In this document: in pieces, positions 45,698 through 54,416 of the stretch
Position numbering within the stretch: position 1 is the stretch's first letter
Layout of the letters: each line of letters begins with the position of its first letter
Origin: Streptomyces sp. Ru72
GTDB lineage: Bacteria > Actinomycetota > Actinomycetes > Streptomycetales > Streptomycetaceae
Assembly (NCBI RefSeq): GCF_002920635.1
Contig: NZ_PQSR01000021.1
Location: 1 to 64,000, forward strand
DNA: 64,000 bases
Direction of reading: 5' to 3'
Notes under the pieces: model-generated
Database searches by the model: none
Seen by the model: the letters and a program-made list of their open reading frames with translations, nothing else
What the model was told of the DNA's origin: nothing
Position numbers and translations under genes: made by a program

Positions 45698-46963
45698 ATG
45701 CCTGGTTCCGTCCCGCCGTCTGCCACCGCGGTCGACGATGCCGCGTCGTCGCCCGTCGCTGTCTCCGGCCCGGCCCATCTACTGCGCGTGACCCTGCTGA
45801 TGGCGGGCAGCTGTCTGCCGATCCTCGGGGCGGTGCTGATCGCACCGGTGCTGCCGAAGATGCAGGACCACTTCGAGTCGTCCCCGGGGGCCAAGGCGCT
45901 GGTTCCCCTCGCGCTGACCGTCCCGGCGCTGGCGCTGGCGGTGCTGGCCCCGTTCGCCGGGGTGATCGTCGACCGGCTGGGCCGCAAGCGCCTGCTGATC
46001 GTGACGACTCTCCTGTACGCCGTGTTCGGGACGGCACCGCTCTATCTGAACTCCCTCGGCGCCATCATCGCCAGCCGCGCCCTGGTCGGCGTCGCCGAGG
46101 CCGCCATCATGACGTGCTGCACCACGCTGATCGGCGACTACTACAGCGGTCCGCGGCGGGTGAAGTACCTCGCCCTGCAGACCATGTGCGCCTCGGCGTC
46201 GGCCACCGTCTTCTTCGTGGTCGGTGGGGCCGCCGGGTCGGCGGGCTGGCGGGTGCCCTTCTGGGCCTACGCCGTGAGCCTGCTGCTCGCCCCGCTGATG
46301 GCGACCGCTCTGCCCAACCCGACGGCCCGCGCGACCGCCGACGAGGTCCCGGTAGGGGCGGAGACCCGCCGCCCGTTCCTGTGGCGGCGAATGGCGGGCA
46401 TCTGCGCCCTCACCGTCTTCGGAGCCATCGTCTTCTACACCGTCCCGGTGGAGATGTCGTACCTGCTCGACGATCTCGGGGTGGAGAACTCCGGTGTCAT
46501 CGGCCTGGCCACCGCGGTCTCGAGCGCCGCCACCGTGGGAGGAGCCGTCACCTTCGCCCGGCTGAGGCGCTCCCCGGCTCCGATGTTGCCCGCCGTCCTC
46601 GCGCTCTGTGCGGCCGGCTTCGGGGTGATGTTCCTGGCGGGCAACGCCCCGCTGCTGGTCGTCGGGGCCGTGATCAACTGCGTGGGCACCGGCATGCTGC
46701 TGCCCGCCCTTCTCACCAGTGCCATGTCCCGGCTGGCGTTCGAGGACCGCGGCCGCGGCACGGGACTGTGGATGGCGGCCTTCTTCGGCGGTGAGTTCCT
46801 CTGCCCGCTCGTACTGCTGGCCGTGGAGTCGGCGGTCGGAAGTCTGGCCGGAGCGGTGGCCGTGCTGGGGCTGGCCGCCGCCCTCCTTGCGGCGGGTCTC
46901 TTCGCGGTCCGCCGCCACGTCGGTGCCGTCGACTCCCGGCCGCTGCCGGAGCGGACGGCCTGA
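45698..46963 (+). CDS. MFS transporter
   Basis: A 421-residue major-facilitator protein with twelve predicted membrane segments, starting at LLRVTLLMAGSCLPILGAVL. The loop between segments 2 and 3 has the MFS motif A as GVIVDRLGRKRLLIV. GTAPLYLNSLGAIIASRALV and a Gly-rich segment 5 follow. The N-terminal 25 residues are hydrophilic. The ATG at 45698 was chosen because the first membrane segment follows at a normal distance. It lies beside a LysR regulator and a catabolic operon and may import the aromatic substrate, but its own sequence does not identify the cargo. It ends against a bidirectional hairpin. Confidence 0.84.
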   Translation: MPGSVPPSATAVDDAASSPVAVSGPAHLLRVTLLMAGSCLPILGAVLIAPVLPKMQDHFESSPGAKALVPLALTVPALALAVLAPFAGVIVDRLGRKRLLIVTTLLYAVFGTAPLYLNSLGAIIASRALVGVAEAAIMTCCTTLIGDYYSGPRRVKYLALQTMCASASATVFFVVGGAAGSAGWRVPFWAYAVSLLLAPLMATALPNPTARATADEVPVGAETRRPFLWRRMAGICALTVFGAIVFYTVPVEMSYLLDDLGVENSGVIGLATAVSSAATVGGAVTFARLRRSPAPMLPAVLALCAAGFGVMFLAGNAPLLVVGAVINCVGTGMLLPALLTSAMSRLAFEDRGRGTGLWMAAFFGGEFLCPLVLLAVESAVGSLAGAVAVLGLAAALLAAGLFAVRRHVGAVDSRPLPERTA

Positions 46964-46982
46964 CGGACGTACGCTCCATCGG

Positions 46983-47031
46983 GACTGCCACGATGTGCCG
47001 GACCGCGGCCGCCGCGCCATCGTGGCCAGTC
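46983..47031. terminator. Bidirectional hairpin between convergent genes
   Basis: GACTGCCACGATG (46983-46995) pairs with CATCGTGGCCAGTC (47018-47031) over 13 base pairs with a single bulge. It lies between the convergent MFS (ends 46963) and LysR (ends 47035) genes and could stop transcription from both sides. Confidence 0.68.
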
Positions 47032-47034
47032 GTG

Positions 47035-48000
47035 TCAGCGCGGCGGAGTCGCATGCGACTCGTCCCCGCGCCCCTTGGAGGCGTCGCCGTCGCCGTCGGC
47101 CGTCAACGTCGCCCCCACCTCCGCCGCCTTCTGCCGCAGCCAGATGTGGGCCGCGTCCTGGGCGTGCACGGGGTGCCACCACATCGCCTCCTGCACCGGT
47201 ACGGCCTCGAACGGGCAGGGCAGGACGCGTACCGCGGCGGCGCGGACCGCTTTGCGGGCGAGGCGTTCCTGGATCATCGCGATCCGGTTGGTGCCCTCGA
47301 TCATGTGGGGCAGCAGCTGGAAGGTCTGTACGGAGACCTCGACCCGAGGGCTGATGCCGATCATGCTGAGTTGGCGCGCGGCCGGGGCGTCGTAGGGACG
47401 CTGGTAGACGGCCCAGGGCAGCCGGGCCAGATGGTCGAGGGTGAGCTCGTCGCCGACCTCGGGGTGGTCGTCGGCGATCAGACACAGCCAGCGGTCGCTG
47501 AAGAGGTCGACCGCGGGCAGACCGTCGATGACGCCGTGCGGCATCAGCAGTCCGTCGACGGTGCTCAGTACGGTCGCGGTGTTCTCCACGACGGAGGGCG
47601 CCGGGTGCTGGAAGGCGAGCCGGATCCCGGGTGCCTCGCGGTGCAGGGCGCGGGCGAGGGCGGCCCCGAACACGGCTGCGCCGTAGTCCGAGGCGAGCAG
47701 TGTGAACTCGCGGGCCTCGGCCGTCGGATCGAAGTCGGCCTGGCTGGCGAAGACCCGCTCCAGCAGGTCGCACGCGGTGGCGCTGCGGTCGCGCAGGGCG
47801 GCGCCGAGGGGGGTCAGTTCGTAGGAGTTTCCGGTCCGGGCGAGCAATTCGTCGTCGAAATGGCGGCGCAGCCGGGACAGCGCCGCGCTCATCGCGGGCT
47901 GGCTGAGTCCGATGCGCTCGCCGGCCCGGGTGACGTTGCGTTCCTCCAGTAGCGCGCGGAGGGCGACGACCAGGTTGAGGTCGAGTCGGGACAGGTTCAC
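47035..48000 (-). CDS. LysR-family transcriptional regulator
   Basis: A 321-residue regulator. The N-terminal winged helix-turn-helix is VTRAGERIGLSQPAMSAALS with LRRHFDDELLARTGNSYELT. The C-terminal effector domain (about 90-300) has the LysR substrate-binding fold (FTLLASDYGAAVFGAALARA, VLSTVDGLLMPHGVIDGLPA) of the NodD/LinR-like group. The GTG at 48000 starts MNLSRLDLNLVVALRALLEE; the longer open frame upstream is unconserved. It is divergent from the catabolic operon, the usual LysR layout, and probably activates it when an aromatic ligand is present. Confidence 0.87.
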   Translation of the reverse strand: MNLSRLDLNLVVALRALLEERNVTRAGERIGLSQPAMSAALSRLRRHFDDELLARTGNSYELTPLGAALRDRSATACDLLERVFASQADFDPTAEAREFTLLASDYGAAVFGAALARALHREAPGIRLAFQHPAPSVVENTATVLSTVDGLLMPHGVIDGLPAVDLFSDRWLCLIADDHPEVGDELTLDHLARLPWAVYQRPYDAPAARQLSMIGISPRVEVSVQTFQLLPHMIEGTNRIAMIQERLARKAVRAAAVRVLPCPFEAVPVQEAMWWHPVHAQDAAHIWLRQKAAEVGATLTADGDGDASKGRGDESHATPPR

Positions 48001-48035
48001 CGGGCACCACCTGGACGGAGAGAGGTATTCGTGGC

Positions 48036-48090
48036 GTGGATGCGCGTCATCCACAGGATTCATTTCCGCGATCTGAGGATCCAGGTCAGA
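48036..48090. promoter_or_regulatory. Candidate LysR binding sites in the divergent promoter
   Basis: Two inverted repeats lie between the LysR gene and the operon: GTGGAT N7 ATCCAC (48036-48054, perfect arms) and TCTGA N9 TCAGA (48072-48090, perfect arms). They are about 35 bases apart, which fits the two-site arrangement of LysR regulators. The operon start codon is at 48121. Confidence 0.45.
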
Positions 48091-48120
48091 GTAGACCGCA
48101 ACTCAGCGGGAGGAAATCTC

Positions 48121-49107
48121 ATGGCAACGCTCGCGCAACCCGCCGGCCCCTTCGCGCTCGGCACGCTCTCCGCGCCTGACGGGAAACGGTTCCCCGGTCT
48201 GGTGGTCCAGGACCGGGTGCTGGACCTGAGCCAGGTTCTGGCCTGGGAGCCTGCCGATGTGCGTTCCGTGCTGGAACGGTGGGAGGAGACCCTTCCCGTT
48301 CTGCACACCCTCGCGGGCGAAGCCGCCCTGGAGTGGCAGCGGATCGACAGTCTGAGGGTGCATGCCCCGGTGGAGCCCCGGCAGATCTTCCAGTCCGGCG
48401 CCAACTACCGACAGCACGTCATCGACCTCGAGGTGGCCCACCGCTCCCCGGACGACCCGCGCACGGTCGAGGAGGCGCGACAGGAGATCGCCGCGGTGAT
48501 GGACCGGCGGGCGGCAGAGGACCTGCCGTACGTCTTCATCGGCCTGCCGAGCGCGATCACCGGACCGTACGACGACGTCGTCCTGCCCGTCTGTGCCGAA
48601 CAGCCGGACTGGGAACTGGAGTTGGCAGCCGTCATCGCCAAGCCCGCCTACCGGGTTTCCGTGGGGGAGGCCCTGGAGTACGTCGCCGGGTACACGATCG
48701 CCAACGACCTCACCGACCGGGCCACCGTCTTCCGCCGGGACATGAAGGCCATCGGCACGGACTGGCTGCGCAGCAAGAACGCCCCCGGCTTCACGCCGCT
48801 CGGCCCGTGGATCGTCCCCGCCGGGTCGATCGCGGACCCGGGTGAACTCCGGGTGACGCTGAAGCTCAACGACAGGACCATGCAGGACGAGTCGACCAAG
48901 GACATGCTCTTCGGCATCGCCCGGCTGGTGTCGTACATCTCGCAGACCGCCCGGCTGCTGCCGGGGGATCTGGTACTCACGGGCTCCCCGGCCGGCAACG
49001 GCATCCACTGGGGGCGGCTGCTGCGTGACGGGGATGTCATGGAGGGCTCGATCACGGGGCTGGGCGTCCAGCGCACCCGCTGTGTCGCCGAGGAGGCAGA
49101 CGCGTGA
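48121..49107 (+). CDS. Fumarylacetoacetate-hydrolase family protein
   Basis: A 328-residue FAH-fold enzyme. The C-terminal two thirds form the mixed beta-roll with metal ligands in DWELELAAVIAKPAYRVS and the following TIANDLTDRATVF; FQSGANYRQHVIDLEVAHRS and LLPGDLVLTGSPAGNGIHWG are typical. Such enzymes hydrolyse, decarboxylate or isomerise the acidic products of aromatic ring cleavage. The ATG follows GGGAGGAAA. It is the first gene of the forward operon and overlaps the next by 4 bases. A second FAH-family gene is further down, so the two probably act on different intermediates. Confidence 0.86.
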   Translation: MATLAQPAGPFALGTLSAPDGKRFPGLVVQDRVLDLSQVLAWEPADVRSVLERWEETLPVLHTLAGEAALEWQRIDSLRVHAPVEPRQIFQSGANYRQHVIDLEVAHRSPDDPRTVEEARQEIAAVMDRRAAEDLPYVFIGLPSAITGPYDDVVLPVCAEQPDWELELAAVIAKPAYRVSVGEALEYVAGYTIANDLTDRATVFRRDMKAIGTDWLRSKNAPGFTPLGPWIVPAGSIADPGELRVTLKLNDRTMQDESTKDMLFGIARLVSYISQTARLLPGDLVLTGSPAGNGIHWGRLLRDGDVMEGSITGLGVQRTRCVAEEADA

Positions 49108-50063
49108 TCGACCGTACGGATCCCGAGGGCGCGGTCGCCGAGGCCGCCAAGAAGTACTCCAACTGGGGCCGCTGGGGTGAGGACGACGTCCTCGGCACCC
49201 TCAACTTCCTTGACGAGGCCAAGCGGCGCGAGGGCGCGGCGCTCGTGCGCCGGGGCGTGAGTTTCTCGCTCTCGCAGCGGTTCGACATGAACGGGCCGCA
49301 GAAGGGCTGGCGCCGCCGCACCAACCCCGTGCACACCATGCTCGACACCGGCACCGACGCGGCCCTGGGCAACCAGGGCTTCCCGCATGGCATCGGCGGC
49401 GCCGACGACATGATCGCGATGCCGTTGCAGTGCTCCACGCAGTGGGACGGGCTCGGGCACATCTTCGATCACGGCAAGGCGTGGAACGGGCGGGCGGCGG
49501 AGAAGGTCGTCACCTCCGACGGCGACCTCGTCACCGGCATCGAGCACATGGCGCCGTACGTCGCCGGACGGGGGGTGCTGCTGGATGTGGGCCGAGTCCT
49601 CGGCACGGACGGCGAGCTGCCGGACGCGTTCGCGATCACCGAGGACCACCTGACGGCAACGGCCGGAGCCCACAGGGTGAGCGTCGGACGCGGGGACATC
49701 GTCCTCGTCCGCACCGGGCAGCTCGCCCGCTCCAGGCGCGAGGGCTGGGGCGACTACGCCGGCGGGCCCGCGCCCGGCCTGTCCTTCACCACGGCCGGCT
49801 GGCTGCATCGCACCGAGATAGCCGCCATCGCCACCGACACCTGGGGCTTCGAGGTACGGCCCAACGAGTTCCACCACGCCTTCCAGCCATTGCACCAGGT
49901 CGCCATCCCCAACATGGGCCTGTTGATCGGCGAGATGTGGGACCTCGACGCCCTCGCCACGGACTGCGCGGACGACGGCGTGTACGAGTTCTGGCTCACC
50001 GCCGCGCCCCTGCCCATCACCGGCGCCGTCGGCTCACCCGTCAACCCGATCGCCGTCAAATAG
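49104..50063 (+). CDS. Cyclase-family (kynurenine formamidase-like) hydrolase
   Basis: A 319-residue member of the long form of the bacterial cyclase/KynB superfamily. The metal-binding motif appears as QCSTQWDGLGHIFDHGKAWN, and MAPYVAGRGVLLDVGRVLGT and VSVGRGDIVLVRTGQLA are conserved parts. The opening SNWGRWGEDDVLGTLNFLDE is characteristic of this subgroup. Relatives hydrolyse amides or lactones in aromatic catabolism; the exact reaction is not known. The GTG start overlaps the previous stop (GTGA), so translation is coupled. A gap of about 170 bases follows before the monooxygenase. Confidence 0.84.
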   Translation: MIDRTDPEGAVAEAAKKYSNWGRWGEDDVLGTLNFLDEAKRREGAALVRRGVSFSLSQRFDMNGPQKGWRRRTNPVHTMLDTGTDAALGNQGFPHGIGGADDMIAMPLQCSTQWDGLGHIFDHGKAWNGRAAEKVVTSDGDLVTGIEHMAPYVAGRGVLLDVGRVLGTDGELPDAFAITEDHLTATAGAHRVSVGRGDIVLVRTGQLARSRREGWGDYAGGPAPGLSFTTAGWLHRTEIAAIATDTWGFEVRPNEFHHAFQPLHQVAIPNMGLLIGEMWDLDALATDCADDGVYEFWLTAAPLPITGAVGSPVNPIAVK

Positions 50064-50231
50064 CCGCAGAACCGGCCGGACACGTCCTCCCCGGACAGCA
50101 GCGGCGCATCCGGCCCCGCCCGCTCCACCCGCCGACGGGTGGAGCACCACAGCCCCTGGCCCGCCCTCCCGGCGGGCGAGCCGCCCCGCCGCCCGAAGCC
50201 GCGCGGCCCAACCTCGGGAGGTATCCCCGAC

Positions 50232-51368
50232 ATGGCAGACAGCCCTACACGCAGAGTCCTCGTCATCGGCGGCGGCGCCTCCGGCAACGCCGTGACCGTT
50301 CTGCTGCGCCGGGCCGGCATCACCGTCGACCTGATCGAGGCCAAGCCCGACTGGAACGCCACCACCGGCTCCGGCATCACCCTCCAGGGCAACGCCCTGC
50401 GCGTGCTGCGCGAACTGGGCGTCTGGGAGCAGGTGAGCGCATCCGGCTTCGCCTTCGGCACGCTGGGCATCACCACCCCGGACGGCACCCTGCTGCACCT
50501 CGCCGAGGACATCAGGACCGGGGGCGACGACCTGCCCGCCACCCTCGGTATGCAGCGCCCCCGGCTCCAGCAGATAGCCATCGACGCGGTCCGCGCCTCC
50601 GGCGCCACCGTGCGCCTGGGCACCACCGCCGAGACGTTGAAACAGGACACCGACGGTGTCTCGGTGCGCTTCAGCGACGGCACCGAAGGCCGCTACGACC
50701 TGGTGATCGGCGCCGACGGCCTCAACTCCGCCACCCGTACCGCGATCGGCATCGCCGACAGGCCCGAGCCTACGGGCATGGCCATCTGGCGCGTCGCCGC
50801 CCCGCGCCCCGAGGGCGTGGAGCGCAGCGACCTCGCCTACGGCGGCCCGGCCTACATCGCCGGCTACACCCCCACCAGCGAGAAGACCATCTACGCCTTC
50901 GTCGTCGAGGGATGCCGCGAACGCACCTCCATCGACCCGGCCACCTACGCCGACGAGATGCGCCGCCTGGCGCAGGCCTACGGCGGAGCCTGGCCGGAGA
51001 TCACCCAGCACATCACCGACCCGGCGAAGGTCAACTACACCTGGTTCCACCGGCTGCTGGTGGAGGGCTCCTGGCATCGCGGCAGGGTCGTGCTGATCGG
51101 CGACGCAGCCCACTGCTGCCCGCCCACCATGGCCCAGGGCGCCGCCATGTCCCTGGAGGACGCCCTCGTCCTCGCCGAACTGCTCACCAGCGGACGGGAC
51201 TGGGACGGCGAGCTGCTCCAGAGCTACTACGAACGCCGCATTCATCGAGTGCGGACCGTCGTCGAGGCGTCCGTGCAGATCGGCCAGTGGCAGCTGGACG
51301 GTGTGCGGGACGCCGATCTCCCCGGGCTGATCGGCCGCACGATGAACCTCCTCAAGGAATTGCCGTGA
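50232..51368 (+). CDS. FAD-dependent aromatic monooxygenase
   Basis: A 378-residue single-component flavin hydroxylase (PHBH fold). The FAD-binding motif is VLVIGGGASGNAVTVLLRRA, followed by the middle motif YDLVIGADGLNSATRTAIGI (DG) and GRVVLIGDAAHCCPPTMAQG (GD), all with expected spacing. It should use NAD(P)H and O2 to hydroxylate an aromatic ring, often ortho to an existing hydroxyl and sometimes with loss of a carboxyl group, preparing a catechol for cleavage. Nearest families by eye are salicylate and 6-hydroxynicotinate hydroxylases. The ATG follows GGGAGG. It overlaps the next gene by 4 bases. Confidence 0.87.
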   Translation: MADSPTRRVLVIGGGASGNAVTVLLRRAGITVDLIEAKPDWNATTGSGITLQGNALRVLRELGVWEQVSASGFAFGTLGITTPDGTLLHLAEDIRTGGDDLPATLGMQRPRLQQIAIDAVRASGATVRLGTTAETLKQDTDGVSVRFSDGTEGRYDLVIGADGLNSATRTAIGIADRPEPTGMAIWRVAAPRPEGVERSDLAYGGPAYIAGYTPTSEKTIYAFVVEGCRERTSIDPATYADEMRRLAQAYGGAWPEITQHITDPAKVNYTWFHRLLVEGSWHRGRVVLIGDAAHCCPPTMAQGAAMSLEDALVLAELLTSGRDWDGELLQSYYERRIHRVRTVVEASVQIGQWQLDGVRDADLPGLIGRTMNLLKELP

Positions 51369-52363
51369 CAGTACCTACCGTGGACGTGCACGCGCATGTC
51401 CTGCTGCCCGAGGTCGACGCCCTGGTGGCGGACCTGCCGGGACTGGCCGGGGCCCGTGCCCTCGACGCCCGCCGCAACGGCCCGGCGGCCCTCGCCGTCA
51501 ACGGTCCCATGGTCCGCGAGCGCGCCCCGAGGATGACCGACGTCACCGCACGGCTGGCCGCGATGGACGCCCAGGGGGTGGACGTGCAGCTGGTCAGCCC
51601 GTCCCCCTCGCACTACCACTACTGGGCGGACGAGGAGACGGCCGAGAAGGTCTTCCGGCGCGCCAACGAGGCGACGGCCGCCCACTGCGCCCAGGCTCCC
51701 GGACGGCTGCACGGACTCGGCCTCGTCCCCCTGCAACACCCCGAGCAGGCCGTGCGCGCCCTCGAACATGCCCTGGAACAAGGGCTGTTGGGCGTCGAGA
51801 TCTCCAGCCACGCCCCCGGCCGCGAGCTCTCGGACCCGGCGTACGCGCCCTTCTGGTCACGCGCCGAGGAGACGGGCGCCGTCCTCTTCCTGCACCCCTT
51901 CGGCTGCACGCTCGACGAGCGCCTGGACCGCTGGTACCTGTCCAACGTCGTCGGCCAGCCGGTGGAGAACGCGGTCGCGCTGTCGCACCTGATCTTCTCC
52001 GGCGTACTGGACCGGCATCCGGGGCTGAAGCTGATCGCCGCCCACGGCGGCGGCTACCTGCCCACCCACATCGGCCGCTCCGACCACGCGTGGTCCGCCC
52101 GGTCGGACGCGGGCGCCGGCTGCGCCCATCCGCCCAGCAGCTACCTGGGGCGCCTGTACTTCGACTCCCTCGTCCACGACCCGCACGTCCTGCGGGAACT
52201 CGTCCGGGCCGCGGGCGCCGACCGCGTCCTGCTCGGTTCCGACTACGCCTTCGACATGGGCACCGACGACCCCGTCGCCGCCCTGCGCGCCGCCCGGCTG
52301 CCCGACCCGGACTTCCACGCCATACGCGGCGCGAACGCGGCCGCGCTTCTCGACCTCGCCTGA
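51365..52363 (+). CDS. Amidohydrolase-family protein (ACMSD-like decarboxylase/hydrolase)
   Basis: A 332-residue TIM-barrel metal enzyme. The first metal motif is TVDVHAHVLLPEVD (HxH). LFLHPFGCTLDERLDRWYLS supplies a further His, KLIAAHGGGYLPTHIGRSDH is the typical strand of the ACMSD/gamma-resorcylate-decarboxylase group, and DRVLLGSDYAFDMGTDDP provides the late Asp. The group includes nonoxidative decarboxylases of ring-cleavage products and hydroxybenzoates. Its position between a hydroxylase and an extradiol dioxygenase favours decarboxylation of a pathway intermediate. The GTG start overlaps the previous stop (GTGA). Confidence 0.85.
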   Translation: MTVPTVDVHAHVLLPEVDALVADLPGLAGARALDARRNGPAALAVNGPMVRERAPRMTDVTARLAAMDAQGVDVQLVSPSPSHYHYWADEETAEKVFRRANEATAAHCAQAPGRLHGLGLVPLQHPEQAVRALEHALEQGLLGVEISSHAPGRELSDPAYAPFWSRAEETGAVLFLHPFGCTLDERLDRWYLSNVVGQPVENAVALSHLIFSGVLDRHPGLKLIAAHGGGYLPTHIGRSDHAWSARSDAGAGCAHPPSSYLGRLYFDSLVHDPHVLRELVRAAGADRVLLGSDYAFDMGTDDPVAALRAARLPDPDFHAIRGANAAALLDLA

Positions 52364-52375
52364 GGAGGCCCCCAC

Positions 52376-53314
52376 ATGCCCAACCGCTTGCTCACCCACC
52401 TGCGGCACGTCGACCTCGCCGTGCCCGACTACGACAAGCAGCTCGACTTCTACTCCGGCGTCTGGGGCCTGAGCAAGGTCGCCGAGGACTCCGGCATCTC
52501 CTTCCTGGCCGCCGAGGGCAGCCCTGAGCAGTACGTCGTCCGGCTGCGCAAGGCCGAGGAGAAGCGCCTCGACCTCGTCTCCTACGGCGCCGCGAGCACC
52601 GCCGACGTGGACACGCTCGCCGAACGACTCCTCGCGGGCGGAGTGCGGTTGATCTCCCAGCCGGGAAAGGTGGAGACGCCCGGCGGCGGTTACGGCTTCC
52701 GCTTCTTCGACGTCGACGGGCGCACCCTCGAGGTCTCCGCCGACGTCGAGGTACGGCAGCACCGCAAGATCGAGGAGAAGGAGTCGATCCCGGTCAAGCT
52801 GTCGCACGTCGTGCTGAACTCCCCGAATCTGGACAGGACCAAGGCGTGGTACGAGGAGCACCTCGGCTTCCGGCTGTCCGACACACTCGGCCATCCGCAC
52901 ATCGGCGACGTCATGCACTTCATGCGGATCAGCAACCAGCACCACTCCATGGCCATCGCCAGGGGACCGCACACCTCGCTGCACCACATCTCCTTCGAGA
53001 TGCGCGGCATCGACGAGTACATGCGCGGCTCCGGGCGCGTGATGCGCGCCGGCTTCAAGAAGATCTGGGGGCCGGGCCGGCACATGGCCGGCGACAACAC
53101 CTTCACCTACTTCCTCGACCCGCACGGCAACACCGTCGAGTACACGACGGAGTTGGAGCTGCTGGACGAGGACACCTGGCACCCGCACGTCTACGACTTC
53201 TCCAAGCCCGAGGTCACCGACCAGTGGGGCACCGCCAACCCCATGAACGAACTGGTCACCAAGGAATCCTTCAACGACGTCGACCGCGGAGTGTTCGTCG
53301 CCCCGCCGGTCTGA
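52376..53314 (+). CDS. Type I extradiol ring-cleavage dioxygenase
   Basis: A 312-residue two-domain VOC-superfamily enzyme, the normal length for catechol 2,3-dioxygenase relatives. The metal site is in the C-terminal domain: His144 (KLSHVVLNSP), His204 (LHHISFEMRG) and Glu255 (GNTVEYTTEL), the 2-His-1-carboxylate triad of Fe(II)/Mn(II) enzymes. The signature FLDPHGNTVEYTTE is intact. It should open a catechol-type ring by meta-cleavage using O2. It starts 12 bases after the previous gene behind GGAGG. The substrate is not determined; the flanking genes suggest a carboxylated or otherwise polar catechol. Confidence 0.89.
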   Translation: MPNRLLTHLRHVDLAVPDYDKQLDFYSGVWGLSKVAEDSGISFLAAEGSPEQYVVRLRKAEEKRLDLVSYGAASTADVDTLAERLLAGGVRLISQPGKVETPGGGYGFRFFDVDGRTLEVSADVEVRQHRKIEEKESIPVKLSHVVLNSPNLDRTKAWYEEHLGFRLSDTLGHPHIGDVMHFMRISNQHHSMAIARGPHTSLHHISFEMRGIDEYMRGSGRVMRAGFKKIWGPGRHMAGDNTFTYFLDPHGNTVEYTTELELLDEDTWHPHVYDFSKPEVTDQWGTANPMNELVTKESFNDVDRGVFVAPPV

Positions 53315-53444
53315 CCGGCGAAGCCCTCAGACCCCGGGGGCGCGGTGGCCCTGTCAACGCCCTGACTCCCACGCCGCGCCCCCGGCCTTCGTACCCACCC
53401 CCTCACACCACCAGCGGACAGCCGACAGCCGACAGGAAACCGCC

Positions 53445-54416
53445 ATGCGTTTCGCCGCGTACGAGTACCGAGACCGCCGCCACGTGGCCGTCGTCGAAGA
53501 GGACGGCACGCTCTACCCACTCCCCGGTGTCGGCTCCCTGACCGGCCTGCTGGCCCAGGGCGGCGGCCTGCCCGAGCTGCTGGAGGCGGGCTCCGTCACG
53601 CTGGACATCCCGGCCGGCCCCCATGTCTCCGAGGTACGGCTGCTGCCCCCGCTCCAGCCGCCCACCGTGCGGGACTTCGTCACCTTCGAGGAGCACGTCG
53701 AGGGTGTACGACGGTCGGTGGACGGCACCGCAGGCGTACCGGAGCAGTGGTACGCGGCCCCGACCTTCTACTTCACCAACCCCTACGCGGTGTACGGCCC
53801 GCACGACGACATCCCCGTGCCGCCCGGCTCGACCGTGCTCGACTTCGAACTCGAAGTGGCCGCCGTGATCGGCAAGGAGGGCCGCGACCTCACGCCCGAG
53901 CAGGCCCGCGACCACATCATCGGCTACACGGTCCTCAACGACTGGTCGGCACGCGACCTGCAGTCCGCCGAGATGAGAGTGGGCCTCGGCCCGTGCAAGG
54001 GCAAGGACACCGCCACCACACTGGGCCCGTACCTGGTCACCGCGGACGAACTGGAGAAGTACCGGGACGAGGACGGCTTCCTGCGGCTCGGGCTCACCGC
54101 CTCCGTCAACGGCGAGACCGTCGGCACGGACCTTCTCTCCCACATGAGCTGGACGTTCGAGGAGATGGTCGCCTACGCCTCGCGTGGGACCGTCGTCCGC
54201 CCCGGCGACGTCCTAGGCTCCGGCACCTGCGGCAACGGCGGCTGCCTCGCCGAACTGTGGGGCGTACGCGGCCGGCAGGACCCACCCCCGCTGAAGCCCG
54301 GCGACACGGTCACCCTCACCGTCGAGGGCATCGGCAGCGTCTCCAACACGGTCGTCGCCGGAGCCGCCCCGATCCCGCTGCCGACCGGCCGCCGCCGCTC
54401 CTGGGAGCGGCCGTGA
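53445..54416 (+). CDS. Fumarylacetoacetate-hydrolase family protein, second copy
   Basis: A 323-residue FAH-family protein with an N-terminal domain (MRFAAYEYRDRRHVAVVEED) and a catalytic domain holding metal ligands in FVTFEEHVEG and TVLDFELEVAAVIGKEGRDL, then YTVLNDWSARDLQSAEMRVG and DVLGSGTCGNGGCLAELWG. It differs clearly from the first FAH-family protein of the operon and is closer to fumarylacetoacetase-like hydrolases that split a C-C bond of a diketo acid. It would act on the ring-cleavage product. A gap of 130 bases precedes it, and it overlaps the SDR gene by 4 bases. Confidence 0.87.
   Translation: MRFAAYEYRDRRHVAVVEEDGTLYPLPGVGSLTGLLAQGGGLPELLEAGSVTLDIPAGPHVSEVRLLPPLQPPTVRDFVTFEEHVEGVRRSVDGTAGVPEQWYAAPTFYFTNPYAVYGPHDDIPVPPGSTVLDFELEVAAVIGKEGRDLTPEQARDHIIGYTVLNDWSARDLQSAEMRVGLGPCKGKDTATTLGPYLVTADELEKYRDEDGFLRLGLTASVNGETVGTDLLSHMSWTFEEMVAYASRGTVVRPGDVLGSGTCGNGGCLAELWGVRGRQDPPPLKPGDTVTLTVEGIGSVSNTVVAGAAPIPLPTGRRRSWERP

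Noticed and set aside
45779..48010. A 743-codon minus-strand frame across the MFS and LysR genes
   Set aside because: It spans two genes with clear domains in other frames and shows no domain of its own.
49430..51364. A frame extending the amidohydrolase gene upstream by more than 600 codons
   Set aside because: The extension overlaps the cyclase and monooxygenase genes out of frame and is Arg/His-rich. The GTG at 51365, overlapping the previous stop, is the natural start.
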